Source of the DNA: an uncultured Lachnospiraceae bacterium
Lineage (GTDB): Bacteria; Bacillota; Clostridia; Lachnospirales; Lachnospiraceae
Direction of reading: 5' to 3'
Assembly: GCA_947629585.1 (NCBI GenBank)
Contig: CANREH010000028.1
Coordinates: 1 to 33,431 of the forward strand
DNA length: 33,431 nucleotides
Both the position numbers and the translations under genes were made by a program. How positions within the stretch are numbered: position 1 is the stretch's first letter; every line of letters begins with the position of its first letter. Under the pieces are notes generated by a model. The model was not told the origin of the DNA. It made no database searches and saw only the letters and a list, made by a program, of their open reading frames with translations. This document shows positions 16,578-24,084 of the stretch, one piece after another.

Positions 16578-19500
16578 ATGGAAAGAAGAAAACTTTTAGC
16601 CGGGGTTTTAGCGGCGAGCCTTGTTGGGACGCTCTGCCCCGCAGGGGTACTGCCGGGGCCTGCGGCATCTGCGGCGCCTGCAGAGATCACGCTGGATAAG
16701 ACGGTGTGTTCCAACCCGATCGGCGGCTATGATGCGGACGGCAATTTAATGTATGGCGGGGATCCGGCGGTTTTGGTGGACGGAGACACCGTGTATCTGT
16801 ACACGGGGCATGATACGGCAAAGACAGAGGCTTATGAAATTCTGGAGTGGATGTGTTATTCCACAAAGGATCTGAAAAACTGGAACTACGAGGGCGTGGT
16901 TATGAAAGCCGACAAAGCTTCCATTACCTGGGCCAACACGGGAACAGACGCATGGGCAGGACAGGTCGCAAAGTACGGCGATAAGTATTATTTTTATTAC
17001 TGCACATGGGACGCTACGGCAGCGGGAAAGCAGTCGATTGGCGTGGCAACATCGGACAAAGCAACGGGGCCGTTTACGGATATCGGGGAGCCGTTAGTGA
17101 AAGGGACCGTGACAATGCCGGAAACAAGCGGCTGGAATGACATTGACCCGACGGTCTGGATTGAGAAGGACAGTAAGGGCGTCGAGCACCGCTATCTTGC
17201 CTGGGGAAATGGAAAATACTATGTCTGCGAATTAAACGAGGACATGGTTTCTGTTAAGGATCAGAACGGGGACGGGAAGATCACCAGCGGGACTTCCACG
17301 GCGGATGCGGATATTATCGAAGGAAGCGGGCTTTCCGACTATACGGAAGCGCCGTGGCTTTACCGCCGCAGTGATGAAAAAGGAAATTACTACGGGCCGT
17401 ATTATCTTTTCTATGCTTATAAATGGAGAGAGGAAATGGCGTATGCCACGACGGATGATCTGATGAGCGGGAAATGGTCTTGGAATCCGGGAGGCCAGCT
17501 GATGCCTCCGGCAGCGACTTCCAATACGAACCATATGGCGGTATTTGATTTTAAAGGGAAAACCTATTTTGTTTACCATAACGGTTCCCTTCCGGGAGGA
17601 AGCGGTTTCCGCCGCAATGCCTGCATTACTGAGATTCAGTTTAATGAGGACGGAAGCATTACGGAGATTCCGGAAACGGCAGTCGGTATTTCCGGTACGA
17701 CAAGCAGGATCTATGCTATGAACGGTGGAAGCTTATCCCATGAGAACTTTGTCAATTCCAGCGGAGACGGCGATTACCCTTATACCAATGTCAGGGTTGG
17801 GACAAATTTAAGCGATGATCCGAAGGACGCTGAGTGGGCTATTGTGGCAGGAAAAGCGGACAAGGCAAAGGCAGCGTATGTTTCTATCCAGTCGGAAAAT
17901 AAGCCGGGGCTTTATCTGACGGTTAATGATGATAAATCGGTAACGCTCGCACAGGACGCCGATCAGGCAAAGATTGCGGAAACGGCGAAAAAGCAGACGT
18001 TCCGCACCGTAGAGGGGCTTGCGGACAAAGAGGGCGTTTCGTTTGAAAGCGTGTCACAGCCGGGAAATTACTTGACTCTTGGCATTGGCTCTTTCACTGT
18101 TACGGACGGCAGCGACGCGAAAGCCGCAACATTTTATATCAATCGGGATGCAGAGCAGCAGGAAAGAATGAGCGCCCGCTTAGAGGCTGCGAAACTTGAC
18201 GAAGCTGAAGTAAGCAAAGACAAAACAGAGTATGAAATGATCGTGGATGATTCCGAAGATAACTATCTCCTTATTACGAGGGCAAAGGCGGATGCGGGAA
18301 AATCCTTAAAGGTCAGCATCGGCACGTCCGTTTTACTGGATACGGCAAGCGCGCAGCCGACGGTGAGCAGTGAGACTGTTTCCGCGGCGGATCAGGAAAC
18401 GGTTGTAGTGAAACTCGGAAAAGAGGTTCTTGCCGCAAACAGCAAGGCAAGCACGAAGGATGCTTCCAAGAAAGCGGTTACAGTAAAGATTGAGGGAGAT
18501 GCCTCTGTTTCAGGAAAGCTTTATACAAGGAAAGCTTACAGCACAGTCAACAGCCTTGCAGAGTTAAAGGTAAATGATGAAGCAGTTGCGGCAAATGGAA
18601 CTGCGTATGAAATTACAGTCCCTTATACAGAAAACAATGTGCAACTGGCTCTGAAAATGGCAGATACGGGATATATGACGGTCAATGGGACCATTGTTCC
18701 GGAGGAAGATAAGATTACGCTTCCATTGGCAGGGCAGAAAAATGTATTTACTATCAGTGTATTCGCACAGGATTTTGAGACCAAGCAGGATTATACCCTG
18801 ACAGTAACAAGGGATTATGCCGGGATGAAGGCGGAAGGTCTGGCTTATGCCTTTGATTTTGAAAATCAGATGCAGGGAGCATCTTTTGTCAGCAAGGCAG
18901 CCGTTCCTGCGCCGCTTGCCGGGGCAGAGGCGTCTTATGTGGATGGAAAATACGGCAAGGCAATCTATTTAGACGGCACCTGCGGTCTGGAGCTTTGCGA
19001 CGCAAATGCACTTGGCGACAGCTATACCCTTTCCTTCTGGATGAAGCCGGATGCCGTCAATGGAGCGGTAGATCCGACATTAGCAGCCGGCACGTTCAGC
19101 CCGGAATACTGGCTCAACTTAACATTTGATGCAAAAATCTGGTCAAAGCAGACCGATTATGTCGCTACCGGGGCGGCAAATGCTTATAAAGCAGGCGAAT
19201 GGCAGAACGTGACGTTAGTTGTGGACGGCCAGGCGGCAGGAAGCATCGCCAATACCGTAACAGGCAAATTGTTTGTGAATGGAAACCTGGTATCGTCAGG
19301 AGATGTTGTGAACGGCATTATGACAAATGCCGGGGCAAAAGTGTACTTTGGCGTCAATGCGTGGGATGCATACTTTAAGGGCGCATTGGACGACGTTATG
19401 CTGTTTAACCAGGCATTGTCCGATGATCAGGTGGGAGCAATCGCAGGCGGCATAATTAATGTAAGCAATGCGGGAACCTCTTCCATGCAGCAGGGCGGCA

Positions 19501-19832
19501 AGACGGATTCTTCCGAGGAACAGGGCGGTAAGGAGGATTCTTCCAAAGAAAAGAGCGCGGTTAAAAAAGTAGTGATTACAAAGAAAGGCTCTTCCAAGGC
19601 GGTAAAAACCCTGAATCTGAAAAAGAAGAAGTCCGTGAAGCTGGCTGCAAAAGTAACCGTAACAGGCAATGCTTCGAAAAAGGTTGTCTGGACGACTTCC
19701 AATAAAAAGCTTGCCACAGTCTCCGCAAAGGGAGTTGTGAAGGCGAAGAATAAGAAAGGAACGGTAAAGATTACGGCAGCTTCCAAGAAAAACGCGAAGA
19801 AAAAATGCACTGTTACCATCAAGATTAAATAA
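16578..19832 (+). CDS. Secreted modular GH43 glycoside hydrolase
   Basis: A 1084-residue exported enzyme with signal peptide 1-~33 (cleavage near SAAPA). GH43 five-bladed propeller about 40-385: catalytic base Asp62 (YGGDPAVL), pKa-modulating Asp190 (WNDIDPTVW) and acid Glu258 (YTEAPWLY). GH43 enzymes remove arabinofuranose or xylose from plant polysaccharides; the exact substrate cannot be read. Next are an AbfB-like carbohydrate-binding segment (about 430-525, YVSIQSENKPGLYLTV, SQPGNYLTLG), a cadherin-like beta-sandwich domain (about 655-745), a LamG/concanavalin-like domain (about 757-960, YTLSFWMKPDA), a Gln/Gly/Ser linker and a very basic Big_2-like domain (about 1005-1084). No sortase motif. 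AAGGAGG precedes the ATG. A family-2 repeat begins 3 bases after the stop. Confidence 0.88.
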   Translation: MERRKLLAGVLAASLVGTLCPAGVLPGPAASAAPAEITLDKTVCSNPIGGYDADGNLMYGGDPAVLVDGDTVYLYTGHDTAKTEAYEILEWMCYSTKDLKNWNYEGVVMKADKASITWANTGTDAWAGQVAKYGDKYYFYYCTWDATAAGKQSIGVATSDKATGPFTDIGEPLVKGTVTMPETSGWNDIDPTVWIEKDSKGVEHRYLAWGNGKYYVCELNEDMVSVKDQNGDGKITSGTSTADADIIEGSGLSDYTEAPWLYRRSDEKGNYYGPYYLFYAYKWREEMAYATTDDLMSGKWSWNPGGQLMPPAATSNTNHMAVFDFKGKTYFVYHNGSLPGGSGFRRNACITEIQFNEDGSITEIPETAVGISGTTSRIYAMNGGSLSHENFVNSSGDGDYPYTNVRVGTNLSDDPKDAEWAIVAGKADKAKAAYVSIQSENKPGLYLTVNDDKSVTLAQDADQAKIAETAKKQTFRTVEGLADKEGVSFESVSQPGNYLTLGIGSFTVTDGSDAKAATFYINRDAEQQERMSARLEAAKLDEAEVSKDKTEYEMIVDDSEDNYLLITRAKADAGKSLKVSIGTSVLLDTASAQPTVSSETVSAADQETVVVKLGKEVLAANSKASTKDASKKAVTVKIEGDASVSGKLYTRKAYSTVNSLAELKVNDEAVAANGTAYEITVPYTENNVQLALKMADTGYMTVNGTIVPEEDKITLPLAGQKNVFTISVFAQDFETKQDYTLTVTRDYAGMKAEGLAYAFDFENQMQGASFVSKAAVPAPLAGAEASYVDGKYGKAIYLDGTCGLELCDANALGDSYTLSFWMKPDAVNGAVDPTLAAGTFSPEYWLNLTFDAKIWSKQTDYVATGAANAYKAGEWQNVTLVVDGQAAGSIANTVTGKLFVNGNLVSSGDVVNGIMTNAGAKVYFGVNAWDAYFKGALDDVMLFNQALSDDQVGAIAGGIINVSNAGTSSMQQGGKTDSSEEQGGKEDSSKEKSAVKKVVITKKGSSKAVKTLNLKKKKSVKLAAKVTVTGNASKKVVWTTSNKKLATVSAKGVVKAKNKKGTVKITAASKKNAKKKCTVTIKIK

Positions 19833-19835
19833 ATG

Positions 19836-20003
19836 ACTGCAATTAGTCTTTTGAATTTTGCTAAAAGGCACGCCACTGTCGCAGACAGTTTCTTTTGAAA
19901 ATCCTGAAATTTTTATTGTAAAAAGTTATCAATTTGTACCGGACTTTTCAAAAGAAATGTCTGGCCGCGTGGCTGTTGAAAAGCAGTATATTAAAAGACT
20001 AAT
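19836..20003 (+). repeat. Family-2 palindromic element, copy B (3' end eroded)
   Basis: Begins ACTGCAATTAGTCTTTT three bases after the GH43 stop and shares the same core hairpin with the copy at 13494 (GACAGTTTCTTTTGAAAATC, then CTTTTCAAAAGAAATGTCTG, GCCGCGTGGCTGTT). Its right end reads AAAAGACTAAT but then diverges from the expected TGCAGT and runs into a family-1 remnant. It is the only visible candidate for a 3' end signal of the GH43 transcript. Confidence 0.8.
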
Positions 20004-20008
20004 ATAAT

Positions 20009-20030
20009 AGTTCAGTTATCAGATCGATCT
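20009..20030 (+). repeat. Family-1 element remnant (22 bp)
   Basis: AGTTCAGTTATCAGATCGAT resembles the left end of family 1 (AGTTCAGCCATCAGCTCGAT) with three mismatches. It directly abuts the family-2 copy B. Confidence 0.5.
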
Positions 20031-20044
20031 AAATGAAAAAATAC

Positions 20045-20073
20045 TTGACAAGGTAAATATTATTTAGTATAAT
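20045..20073 (+). promoter_or_regulatory. Promoter of tRNA-Leu
   Basis: TTGACA (20045-20050), 17-bp spacer and TATAAT (20068-20073): a consensus sigma-A promoter 35 bases upstream of the tRNA. Confidence 0.9.
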
Positions 20074-20108
20074 ATAATTCGTTCGGTGGTTAAGCGCCGG
20101 ACGGATAG

Positions 20109-20193
20109 GCAGTCGTGGCGGAATTGGCATACGCGCTAGACTAAGGATCTAGTGAGCATTGCGCTCGTTCGGGTTCAAGTCCCGTCGACTGCA
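20109..20193 (+). tRNA. tRNA-Leu, anticodon AAG
   Basis: An 85-nt class II tRNA. Acceptor stem GCAGTCG (20109-20115) / CGACTGC (20186-20192) with discriminator A. The anticodon stem CTAGA/TCTAG encloses loop CTAAGGA, giving anticodon AAG (20143-20145). A long variable arm (GAGC/GCTC) is typical of tRNA-Leu, and the T loop is TTCAAGT. CCA is not encoded. The first anticodon base A would be expected to be deaminated to inosine. It is a single-gene unit with its own promoter and terminator. Confidence 0.95.
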
Positions 20194-20201
20194 TAGGAAA
20201 A

Positions 20202-20234
20202 GGAAGTTGGAATGTACCAGCTTCCTTTTTTTTT
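20202..20234 (+). terminator. Intrinsic terminator after tRNA-Leu
   Basis: GGAAGTTGG (20202-20210) / CCAGCTTCC (20217-20225), a 9-bp stem with one G-U pair and 6-nt loop, followed by nine T. Confidence 0.9.
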
Positions 20235-20246
20235 CGCGTGCAGGAG

Positions 20247-20732
20247 TTAGACCAGGAACATATTCTTTCTCCTGCGGTAGCGCCTGCGCCGTTCGCACAT
20301 CTCTGAGCAGAGGAGCACGTTGATTAAGCCGGAGAGCCAGTTCGGGCTGCCGTCCGGATAGGAGTCGTGGTTATTTCCGGAACAGCCGTTCGGAGGAAAT
20401 TTCCCGTGAAAGCCGCTGCATGGCGGAGGATTGTCATAAGCATCGGCGGGAGCACCGTCCATAAAGGCAGGGGCGGTTTTCCGGTAAATCTTGTCTGTCA
20501 TCATCATCAACAGTGTTTTATCAGGTATTTCATCAAACATAAAGCTTCCAGCATATTCCAGTTTATCGCATTCATGTTCTATTTCAAGAAGGATTTGGCG
20601 TACTAAGAGCGGGTACATTTCTTTCATCATGGAAATATCACGATCAATGTCCCGGCTGTTATCATAACCGGCCAGGGGGTAAAAAGAGTTTTGCAGGCCG
20701 ACAGGAATAGCAAATGGGTCCATACCTTGCAT
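20247..20732 (-). CDS. Conserved small clostridial protein of unknown function
   Basis: A 161-residue protein with no named domain that I recognise. The central block MYPLLVRQILLEIEHECDKL then EYAGSFMFDEIPDKTLL resembles a small, widespread but unannotated group in Lachnospiraceae, where a MYP...EEECDRMEYEGS...FDE.PD pattern recurs. The middle is rich in Pro, Gly, Asn and Asp (PPPCSGFHGKFPPNGCSGNN), and the C-terminus (WLSGLINVLLCSEMCE followed by RRRRYRRRKN) is strongly basic. No signal peptide or membrane helix. On the minus strand AAGGTG lies 7 bases before the ATG, and a TATAAT is found about 30 bases upstream without a good -35. The ATG 9 bases downstream is an alternative start. It is transcribed away from the 847-residue protein gene. 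Confidence 0.75.
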   Translation of the reverse strand: MQGMDPFAIPVGLQNSFYPLAGYDNSRDIDRDISMMKEMYPLLVRQILLEIEHECDKLEYAGSFMFDEIPDKTLLMMMTDKIYRKTAPAFMDGAPADAYDNPPPCSGFHGKFPPNGCSGNNHDSYPDGSPNWLSGLINVLLCSEMCERRRRYRRRKNMFLV

Positions 20733-20801
20733 ATGTTTTCACCTTCAGAAACGGTTTCCTGATATTATATGAAAAAAACAGGGGATCGGTTCCTTTTAGG
20801 G

Positions 20802-20829
20802 TTGCACTTTTTTCTATTGATGGTAAAAT
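20802..20829 (+). promoter_or_regulatory. Probable promoter of the 847-residue protein / cdd / pyn operon
   Basis: TTGCAC (20802-20807), 16-bp spacer and TAAAAT (20824-20829) with TGG directly before it (extended -10). The expected start point falls at the left end of the family-1 element at 20834, so the element would form the 5' leader. Confidence 0.55.
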
Positions 20830-20833
20830 ATCC

Positions 20834-21005
20834 GTAACAGTTCAGCCATCAGCTCGATTTGGCTGCTTTGCAGCCTGTTTCGCCGCTAAAGCGGCTAAAA
20901 TCTCGCTTCTGGCAGAACGCCATATGGCAAAAATAGGGAAAATTTCCCTTACGAGTAAACTCGACGGTTAATTTTCCTATTTTTACCACATGGCTGAACT
21001 GTTAC
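20834..21005 (+). repeat. Family-1 palindromic element, long full copy (172 bp) with target duplication
   Basis: Perfect 16-bp terminal inverted repeats GTAACAGTTCAGCCAT (20834-20849) and ATGGCTGAACTGTTAC (20990-21005). Arm 1 has small hairpins (GGCTGCTTTGCAGCC; GCCGCTAAAGCGGC). Arm 2 has AAAAATAGGgAAAATT (20929-20944) against AATTTTCCTATTTTT (20970-20984), capped by CGAGTAAACTCG. Direct repeat AATATCC flanks it (20827-20833 and 21007-21013, one extra G on the right). It has no coding capacity. Confidence 0.9.
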
Positions 21006-21046
21006 GAATATCCACGTAGAGAAGTAAGGGAAGGAGAAGCCTTTGG

Positions 21047-23590
21047 ATGAAGATTGTATATCGTGTTCTGATTTTTTTTGTCGTATTTTTCGGCTCGGTT
21101 GCGTTTTTTGGCGGGGATATCACGGAGAGGGCCAAAGTGGAGGAAAAGACGGTTGCCATGCCGGGGGCGGAGCTGCCGTTGGTGTCCGTGGAGGTAGGCG
21201 GGCAGGAAATCAATACGTTATATGGCTACCGCATGAATCTGGCTGCCGACAGCTTAAGGGACAGTATGACGCTGATGGATGAAACGAAACAGTTAAAGGT
21301 ATTAATAGAGGAACAAAAAAACAGCGTAAGGAAGCTTGCCTACGAGCTTTTAAGCCTGGAAGGGGAGCTTTTAGCCAGCGGTTCCATGCTGGCGCTGGAA
21401 CAGGATGAAAAGACAGGCAGGAAGCTTGCAGATATCAGGATAGGGGCGGATTTGACTTCCGGCAGGGAGTATGCCCTAAAGCTGATGCTGGTGACGAAGG
21501 ACAGCCGGAAAACGTATTACTATACCAGGGTAAAGTATTATGAGAGTGATACTTTTTTCAAGGATAAATTGGATTTTGTGATGGATTTCCACAATAAAGC
21601 ATGGAAGAAGGATAAAAAAGGGGAGCTGCAGGGGTATTTGGAAACGAACAGCACGATGGACAATAAAAGCCTTGCCTATGTGAATATCCATTCCAGCCAT
21701 TCTCTTATCTGCTGGGGGGATTTAAAGCCGACCCTGATCGGGGAAATCGTGCCTGTGTTAAAGGAAATTAATATTGAGACGGCCGCTTTTGAGCTGTCCT
21801 ACCGGGTAGCGGCAAAAACGGCCTCCGGGAAGGAGACCTTTTCCGTAAAAGAATTTTTCCGCGTCCGCTATGTCAGCGGCAGGCAGTATCTTTTGTATTA
21901 TCAGAGGACGATGGAGGCGGATTTTAACATTGCGCTTACCAGCCTTTCCAAAAATGAATTAAAGCTTGGGATTACTTCCGATGAAACGATGGATCTTGTA
22001 ACAGACAGCAATGGGAGCCGGGTGGCGTTTGTAAGAAACCGCGAGCTTTGGTATTATAATATTGCGGAAAATACGGCGGTGAAAGTATTTTCGTTCCGCA
22101 GGGACGGTTCCGAGGATTTGCGGGAACTGTATGATCAGCATAATATCAGGATTCTGACCATGTCGGATGACGGCGTGATGGATTTTCTGGTCTATGGATA
22201 TATGAACCGGGGAAGCTATGAAGGAAGGACAGCCATGCTGTTATATCGGTTTTATCCGGAACAGGCAAGGCTGGAAGAGCGGGTCTATATTCCGTTTGAG
22301 CTTCCTTATGAAAGAATGAAATATGATTTGGATGATTTCAGTTATGTAAGCAGCCACGATATTTATTATTTTTCCGTAAATAATACGGTATACGCCTATA
22401 ATATCCCGGCAAAGGAGCTGGAAATTTTAGCGGAAGGAATTAGCAGCGACAATATTTACCTGTGTACGGAAGGAAGCTATATTGCATGGCAGAATTCTTC
22501 CGATCCGGAAAAGACGACGAGAATCACGGTGCTGGATCTGGAGACGGAGGAAAGGAAAAAAATCAAAGTAAAAGGAAATAATCGCCTGGTGCTGTTAGGA
22601 GGAATCCAGGATAAGCTTATTTATGGAATTATGAAAAAGGGAGACAGCACCGAGGCAGGCGACGGAACCATCATAACGCCGATGTTTGAGGTAAGGATTG
22701 CCAATACGAAGGGGAAAAATATCAAAAAGTATGCGGCGGGGAAGTACTATGTGACCGGAGTGGAGATCGGGGACAGCATTATTACGCTGAACCGTTCTGT
22801 CAGGCACGGATCGGGGGAAGGCGTTTATTATACTTCCTGTCCTCCGGATCATATCATTAATAACAGAAAGGAAAAGAAGGTCTATGTCAGTCTTTCTTCC
22901 CGCGTTACGGATGTGGCGCTGACGGAATATTATGTGAACCTGACCCAGGGATATGTGCTGGAAGAGCTTCCGTCGGTCAGGGAAGCGGAATTTCTGGTGC
23001 TTAACCGGGATACGACCCTGCGGCTTCCGCAGACGGTTACAGAAGCGGAGCGGTACTATGTCTATGCCCTGGGAGATGTGATTGCGGCATATTCCCTGGC
23101 TTCGGATGCGATTAACCAGGCGGATGAGCAGATGGGCGTCGTCATAGCGAACGACGGCCAGATTATCTGGGAGAGAGGCGCAAAATATAATCATAACAGC
23201 GTGGAAGGGATTGCGGCGGTCAGGAAAGGGAACGGCGTATCGGCAAGGGGCGCCTGCTTAAGTATGCTGCTGGCTTCGGCGGGAGCGGATGTCCCTGCGT
23301 CAAAGCTTTCCGACGATAATATTTCCCTGTACTCCCTGTTTAAGAAAAATTCGGATAAGACGCCTCTGAAACTGACGGGGTGCAGTTTGGACGCGGTTTT
23401 ATACTATGTCAGCGGCGGGCGTCCGGTGATCGGCATGAGAAGCGGGACAGACGCCGTGCTGATTACGGGATATGATGAATATTCCATTACCGTGCTTGAT
23501 CCGTCCTATGGCGGAAGCCGGAAGTACTCTATGGACAGGGCGGTAAAAATGTTTGCGGATGCGGATAATATGTTTATCAGTTATTATTGA
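21047..23590 (+). CDS. Membrane-anchored or exported protein with beta-propeller-like middle and degenerate C39-type peptidase domain
   Basis: An 847-residue protein with no named function. N-terminus MKIVYRVLIFFVVFFGSVAF is a signal or anchor helix. Residues ~30-290 are beta-rich with a short coiled segment (DETKQLKVLIEEQKNSVRKL). About 300-700 has repeated hydrophobic strand patterns (GSRVAFVRNRELWYYNI; SSHDIYYFSVNNTVYAYNI; EGSYIAWQNSS), suggesting a beta-propeller. The last ~135 residues look like a C39_2-type papain-like domain (ARGACLSMLLASAG, then GTDAVLITGYDEYSITVLDP and PSYGG). The usual catalytic Cys (CGP) and His (HAVLITGYD) positions appear to be Ala and Asp, so it may be inactive and used for binding. 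Start ATG 21047 has AAGGAG 10 bases upstream. cdd starts 19 bases after the stop. Confidence 0.75.
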   Translation: MKIVYRVLIFFVVFFGSVAFFGGDITERAKVEEKTVAMPGAELPLVSVEVGGQEINTLYGYRMNLAADSLRDSMTLMDETKQLKVLIEEQKNSVRKLAYELLSLEGELLASGSMLALEQDEKTGRKLADIRIGADLTSGREYALKLMLVTKDSRKTYYYTRVKYYESDTFFKDKLDFVMDFHNKAWKKDKKGELQGYLETNSTMDNKSLAYVNIHSSHSLICWGDLKPTLIGEIVPVLKEINIETAAFELSYRVAAKTASGKETFSVKEFFRVRYVSGRQYLLYYQRTMEADFNIALTSLSKNELKLGITSDETMDLVTDSNGSRVAFVRNRELWYYNIAENTAVKVFSFRRDGSEDLRELYDQHNIRILTMSDDGVMDFLVYGYMNRGSYEGRTAMLLYRFYPEQARLEERVYIPFELPYERMKYDLDDFSYVSSHDIYYFSVNNTVYAYNIPAKELEILAEGISSDNIYLCTEGSYIAWQNSSDPEKTTRITVLDLETEERKKIKVKGNNRLVLLGGIQDKLIYGIMKKGDSTEAGDGTIITPMFEVRIANTKGKNIKKYAAGKYYVTGVEIGDSIITLNRSVRHGSGEGVYYTSCPPDHIINNRKEKKVYVSLSSRVTDVALTEYYVNLTQGYVLEELPSVREAEFLVLNRDTTLRLPQTVTEAERYYVYALGDVIAAYSLASDAINQADEQMGVVIANDGQIIWERGAKYNHNSVEGIAAVRKGNGVSARGACLSMLLASAGADVPASKLSDDNISLYSLFKKNSDKTPLKLTGCSLDAVLYYVSGGRPVIGMRSGTDAVLITGYDEYSITVLDPSYGGSRKYSMDRAVKMFADADNMFISYY

Positions 23591-23609
23591 TTAGGAAAGA
23601 AGGAAGGCA

Positions 23610-24062
23610 ATGGGAGAGATGACAGGGCAGGTTACGGAAGAAATGAGGGAGAGACTGATGGCGGAAGCGGAACGGATGCGTTCCCGATCGTATGCGCCGT
23701 ACTCTGAATTCTGCGTTGGGGCGGCTCTGCTTGCAGCAGACGGGACGGTTTTTACGGGCTGTAATGTGGAAAATGCCGCATATTCTCCGGCAAACTGTGC
23801 GGAAAGGACTGCTTTTTTTAAGGCGGTCAGCGAAGGGGTAAGGCAATTTTCGGCGATTGCCATTGCCGGGGGAGCCAAAGGAAAGCCGGGCGGTTTCTGC
23901 CCGCCCTGTGGCGTATGCAGGCAGGTAATGATGGAATTTTGCGATCCGGAACGCTTTGAGATTATTCTGAAAAAGAAACGGGGAGGCCTGAAGGGAATGC
24001 GGCTCTCCGAGCTGCTGCCGTTTGGCTTTGGACCGGAGCATCTGGATAGCGGTGGGAAATAA
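23610..24062 (+). CDS. cdd: Cytidine deaminase
   Basis: Converts cytidine/deoxycytidine to uridine/deoxyuridine in pyrimidine salvage. It is a small homotetrameric-type enzyme of 150 residues (typically ~130-135). The active site is visible: SPANCAERTA with zinc ligand Cys63 and catalytic Glu65, and PPCGVCRQ with zinc ligands Cys100 and Cys103. GCNVENAAY is the substrate-binding block. Residues 1-15 and the C-terminal ~12 residues extend beyond the usual core. GAAGGAAGG precedes the ATG. It lies 19 bases after the upstream gene and 22 before the nucleoside phosphorylase gene, a typical salvage pair. Confidence 0.95.
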   Translation: MGEMTGQVTEEMRERLMAEAERMRSRSYAPYSEFCVGAALLAADGTVFTGCNVENAAYSPANCAERTAFFKAVSEGVRQFSAIAIAGGAKGKPGGFCPPCGVCRQVMMEFCDPERFEIILKKKRGGLKGMRLSELLPFGFGPEHLDSGGK

Positions 24063-24084
24063 GGGAAGGAAACGGGGAAAAGCG

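Noticed and set aside
16091-16714. 207-codon minus-strand frame across the LRR/GH43 junction
   Set aside because: Antisense of Lys-rich coding sequence gives Phe/Leu-rich low-complexity translation; no ribosome site.
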